A stretch of DNA of 64,000 nucleotides from Colias croceus (Eukaryota; Arthropoda; Insecta; Lepidoptera; Pieridae): the NCBI RefSeq assembly GCF_905220415.1, contig NC_059553.1, forward strand, positions 4,054,501-4,118,500, read 5' to 3'. Both the position numbers and the translations under genes were made by a program. The notes under the pieces are model-generated. The model made no database searches. It had not been told where the DNA came from and worked only from the letters and a program-made list of their open reading frames with translations. Each line of letters begins with the position of its first letter. The first letter of the stretch is position 1. Below are positions 61,989-64,000 of this stretch, piece after piece.

Positions 61989-62283
61989 CTAGCGGACCGT
62001 CCCGGCTTCGCCCGTGGTACCTACATGTTTACGTTTTTTTTCAAAAGAACCATCCTCATACTTCGAGGAATAGATTCCGCATTAAGGAATTTTTTACACC
62101 TTGGATTACATTATTGTATTTTTGGTAAGGATTTCTAATTTTTTTGAAAATGCAATATAGCCTATGTTGCTCAGTGAAGATGCAGATTTCTAATGGTGAA
62201 AGAATTTTTGAAATCGGTCCAGTAGTTTATGCGTGAAAACCATACATACATACATACAAACTTTTCCTCTTTATAATATTAGA
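61989..62283 (-). mobile_element. Non-autonomous Helitron, family D
   Basis: On the minus strand it starts TCTAATATTATAAAGAGGAA after an A and ends GTCCGCTAG before a T; it is 295 bp. The 3' hairpin region is GGGCGAAGCCGGGAC. It contains an (ATGT)n run and the words CTACTGGACCGATTTC. The start could lie 5 bp further out, because AGATAAGATAAGAT offers more than one A|TC. The 148-codon open frame at 61692-62138 runs into this element and is not believed. Confidence 0.82.
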
Positions 62284-62341
62284 TAAGATAAGATTTATAG
62301 AAGTATAGATGACCTAAGTAAGGTAACAAAAATATATCAAA

Positions 62342-62539
62342 CTAGCTTCCGCCCACGACTTTGTAGGTGCATCCCCGTTTTTCCCGGTTCCCGCAAGAAT
62401 TTCGGGAAATCCTTTCTTAGGGGACGACTACGTTATGACATCTACCTGTATGCCAAATTTCAGCCCGATACGTCCAGTGGTTTGGGCTGTGCGTTGATAG
62501 ATCACTATATCAGTCACCTTTGAGTTTTATATATATAGA
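62342..62539 (-). mobile_element. Non-autonomous Helitron, family E
   Basis: On the minus strand it starts TCTATATATATAAAACTCAA after an A and ends GGAAGCTAG before a T; it is 198 bp. The 3' hairpin is weaker than in the other copies (CCTACAAAGTCGTGGGCGG). Internal words such as TTCCCGAAATTCTTGCGGGA are familiar from lepidopteran repeats. It lies only 58 bp from the family D element, in the same orientation. Confidence 0.72.
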
Positions 62540-64000
62540 TTAATTAATACAAAACAACAATTTTACATATTAACGTATCTTAATATGACTGGAATTCACT
62601 TATCTTTATTTTACGATTGTGAAAGTAAAACCTATAAAAAATTCAAAACACTGAGCCTGTTAAAAATTTAGCTTAAAAACACAAACAGCGTTCGTGGAAT
62701 CCTTTACACGTATAATCAGTAGCAATTACAGCGTGTCGTGTGATATGAAAAATGATTTGTCGGTATTATTTATTTATCACAGAGATCGCAGCACATGAAT
62801 AAAAAGGACAGATATAGGAATTTCTAATGAAAGTAACATGAGAGCCGGATCAGGGTCAACGACCGCTACTTTAGGGTGGAACCCTATTCGCTGGCTTCGG
62901 AAAACGGTAGGCGGTTTATTTTGATGCATTTTCTAATTGAATTGTTCATTTTGCTGTAATCAAACTTCATATTAACTTAATTATATGCCTTGTTTGCATC
63001 ATGAACTGGTTGTGTTCCAACCTCATTTGTTTTCTTTAAATAAGCTGCGATCGGATTTAAGCAAATATCAATAGCAAAAGTGTGAGCTCTATGCATAGCG
63101 ATGTTATAATAAACATGAATTAATTAACTTTCATGTATTTAACATATAAACCTAGTTACTTTGTTTTAGTAAGATTATAATTTCTAATCCTTTTAATCTT
63201 TCAAAGTCGAATGCTTCAAAGAAATCTAAAATGTATTAATAATAAAGTATTATTAATGTATATTAACAACATCGTAACATATAATTAACTTAATACTCAA
63301 AAACAATCTCGAAACGCCAATGTTTTCCCTTTACGCCCAATAAAAATAAAGTGACATAATAAAAAACATTTTAGCCCAAATTGACAATTATAAAGTTAGC
63401 TCAACTCGAACACGTATTTCTTCTCGCATTTTGCACAAATACATACATTTTCCCACGTTCCCGGAATAGGCATATCAATGATACGGAAATTGCGTTTACA
63501 AAACTTTGCTATATTTTATTGTTTCGCCCGTTTCAAACTCGAGCGAATGATTGCGACAAACATTGCTTGTTTATCCAATCGTAACGTCCCTTTGCGTTGA
63601 AAGCGGTTGTAACTGGTTTGAAAACCTAGTGCTATTGGTGCAGAAAAAAGGAGTGCCTACGTACTGCCGACACGTCGCACAAAAAGACGCAATATTTGCG
63701 TTGTGACGGAGGCCCACAGAATGGCTCGAGTTAATAGACTTTTAGTGAAGATCATTGAATTGAACAGGTACTCCACTGTTCATCTCGTTAAAATTCGTTT
63801 GGGCAATGAACACTCAATTCAGAATTCTGTTTGCTAAGTTACAATTTAGAGCTGGTATTGAGTCAATGTTGTACATCGCAGGTCCTATATTAACTGTTTT
63901 TATGTGAACAAAAGCAAATCTTCTTAAATGATAGTTTCTCCGAAAATTGGTAAAGTAAGTAATCTATTTTTATGTAGAAGTGAACCTAAAATTTGTTATT
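62540..64000. other. AT-rich right edge, no gene seen
   Basis: No recognised gene. A GC-balanced patch at about 63590-63730 is unexplained. Confidence 0.35.

Noticed and set aside
61692..62138. 148-codon open frame
   Set aside because: Its last third reads into a Helitron in antisense and the rest has no family features.

Overview
The window looks like 64 kb of a moth or butterfly (Lepidoptera) nuclear genome. The evidence is AT-rich non-coding DNA, dense short non-autonomous Helitrons with A|TC...CTAG|T ends, an RTE-type LINE, piggyBac remains, and LINE tails of a kind I know from lepidopteran sequence. The assignment comes from repeat style and one gene family; I could not run a search. 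No bacterial-style operons, tRNA, rRNA or CRISPR were found.

Layout. 1-9.6 kb is AT-rich with three repeat remnants and two GC-balanced islands. 9.6-12.3 kb holds the only host protein genes I can support: two intronless, same-strand CFAP20/Bug22-family genes. Both keep the whole ciliary CFAP20 domain and both carry a long low-complexity tail that the usual ~193-residue protein lacks. 12.3-18.7 kb has no recognised gene. 18.7-26.8 kb is a repeat cluster: a truncated LINE end, two Helitrons of one family in opposite orientation, a microsatellite, a 188-bp tandem duplication and a decayed Rep-encoding Helitron. 28.6-32.1 kb is a full-length RTE-type LINE with one intact 1002-codon ORF and a perfect 16-bp target-site duplication. 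32-42 kb has a Helitron, a 5'-truncated retroelement with an 11-bp duplication, another Helitron, and then a perfect 29-bp-arm palindrome at 42.06 kb. 51.9-53.2 kb is a piggyBac deletion derivative with TTAA ends. 53-62 kb is gene-poor with GC-balanced islands that may be regulatory. Two more Helitrons lie at 62 kb.

How it fits together. The CFAP20-like pair reads as retrogene birth, tandem duplication and tail evolution, perhaps for sperm-flagellum use (inference). The rest is a record of transposon activity, from very young (RTE) to nearly erased (Rep Helitron). No gene is visibly cut by either window edge. Exons of spliced genes may have been missed, because short exons cannot be called reliably by eye.
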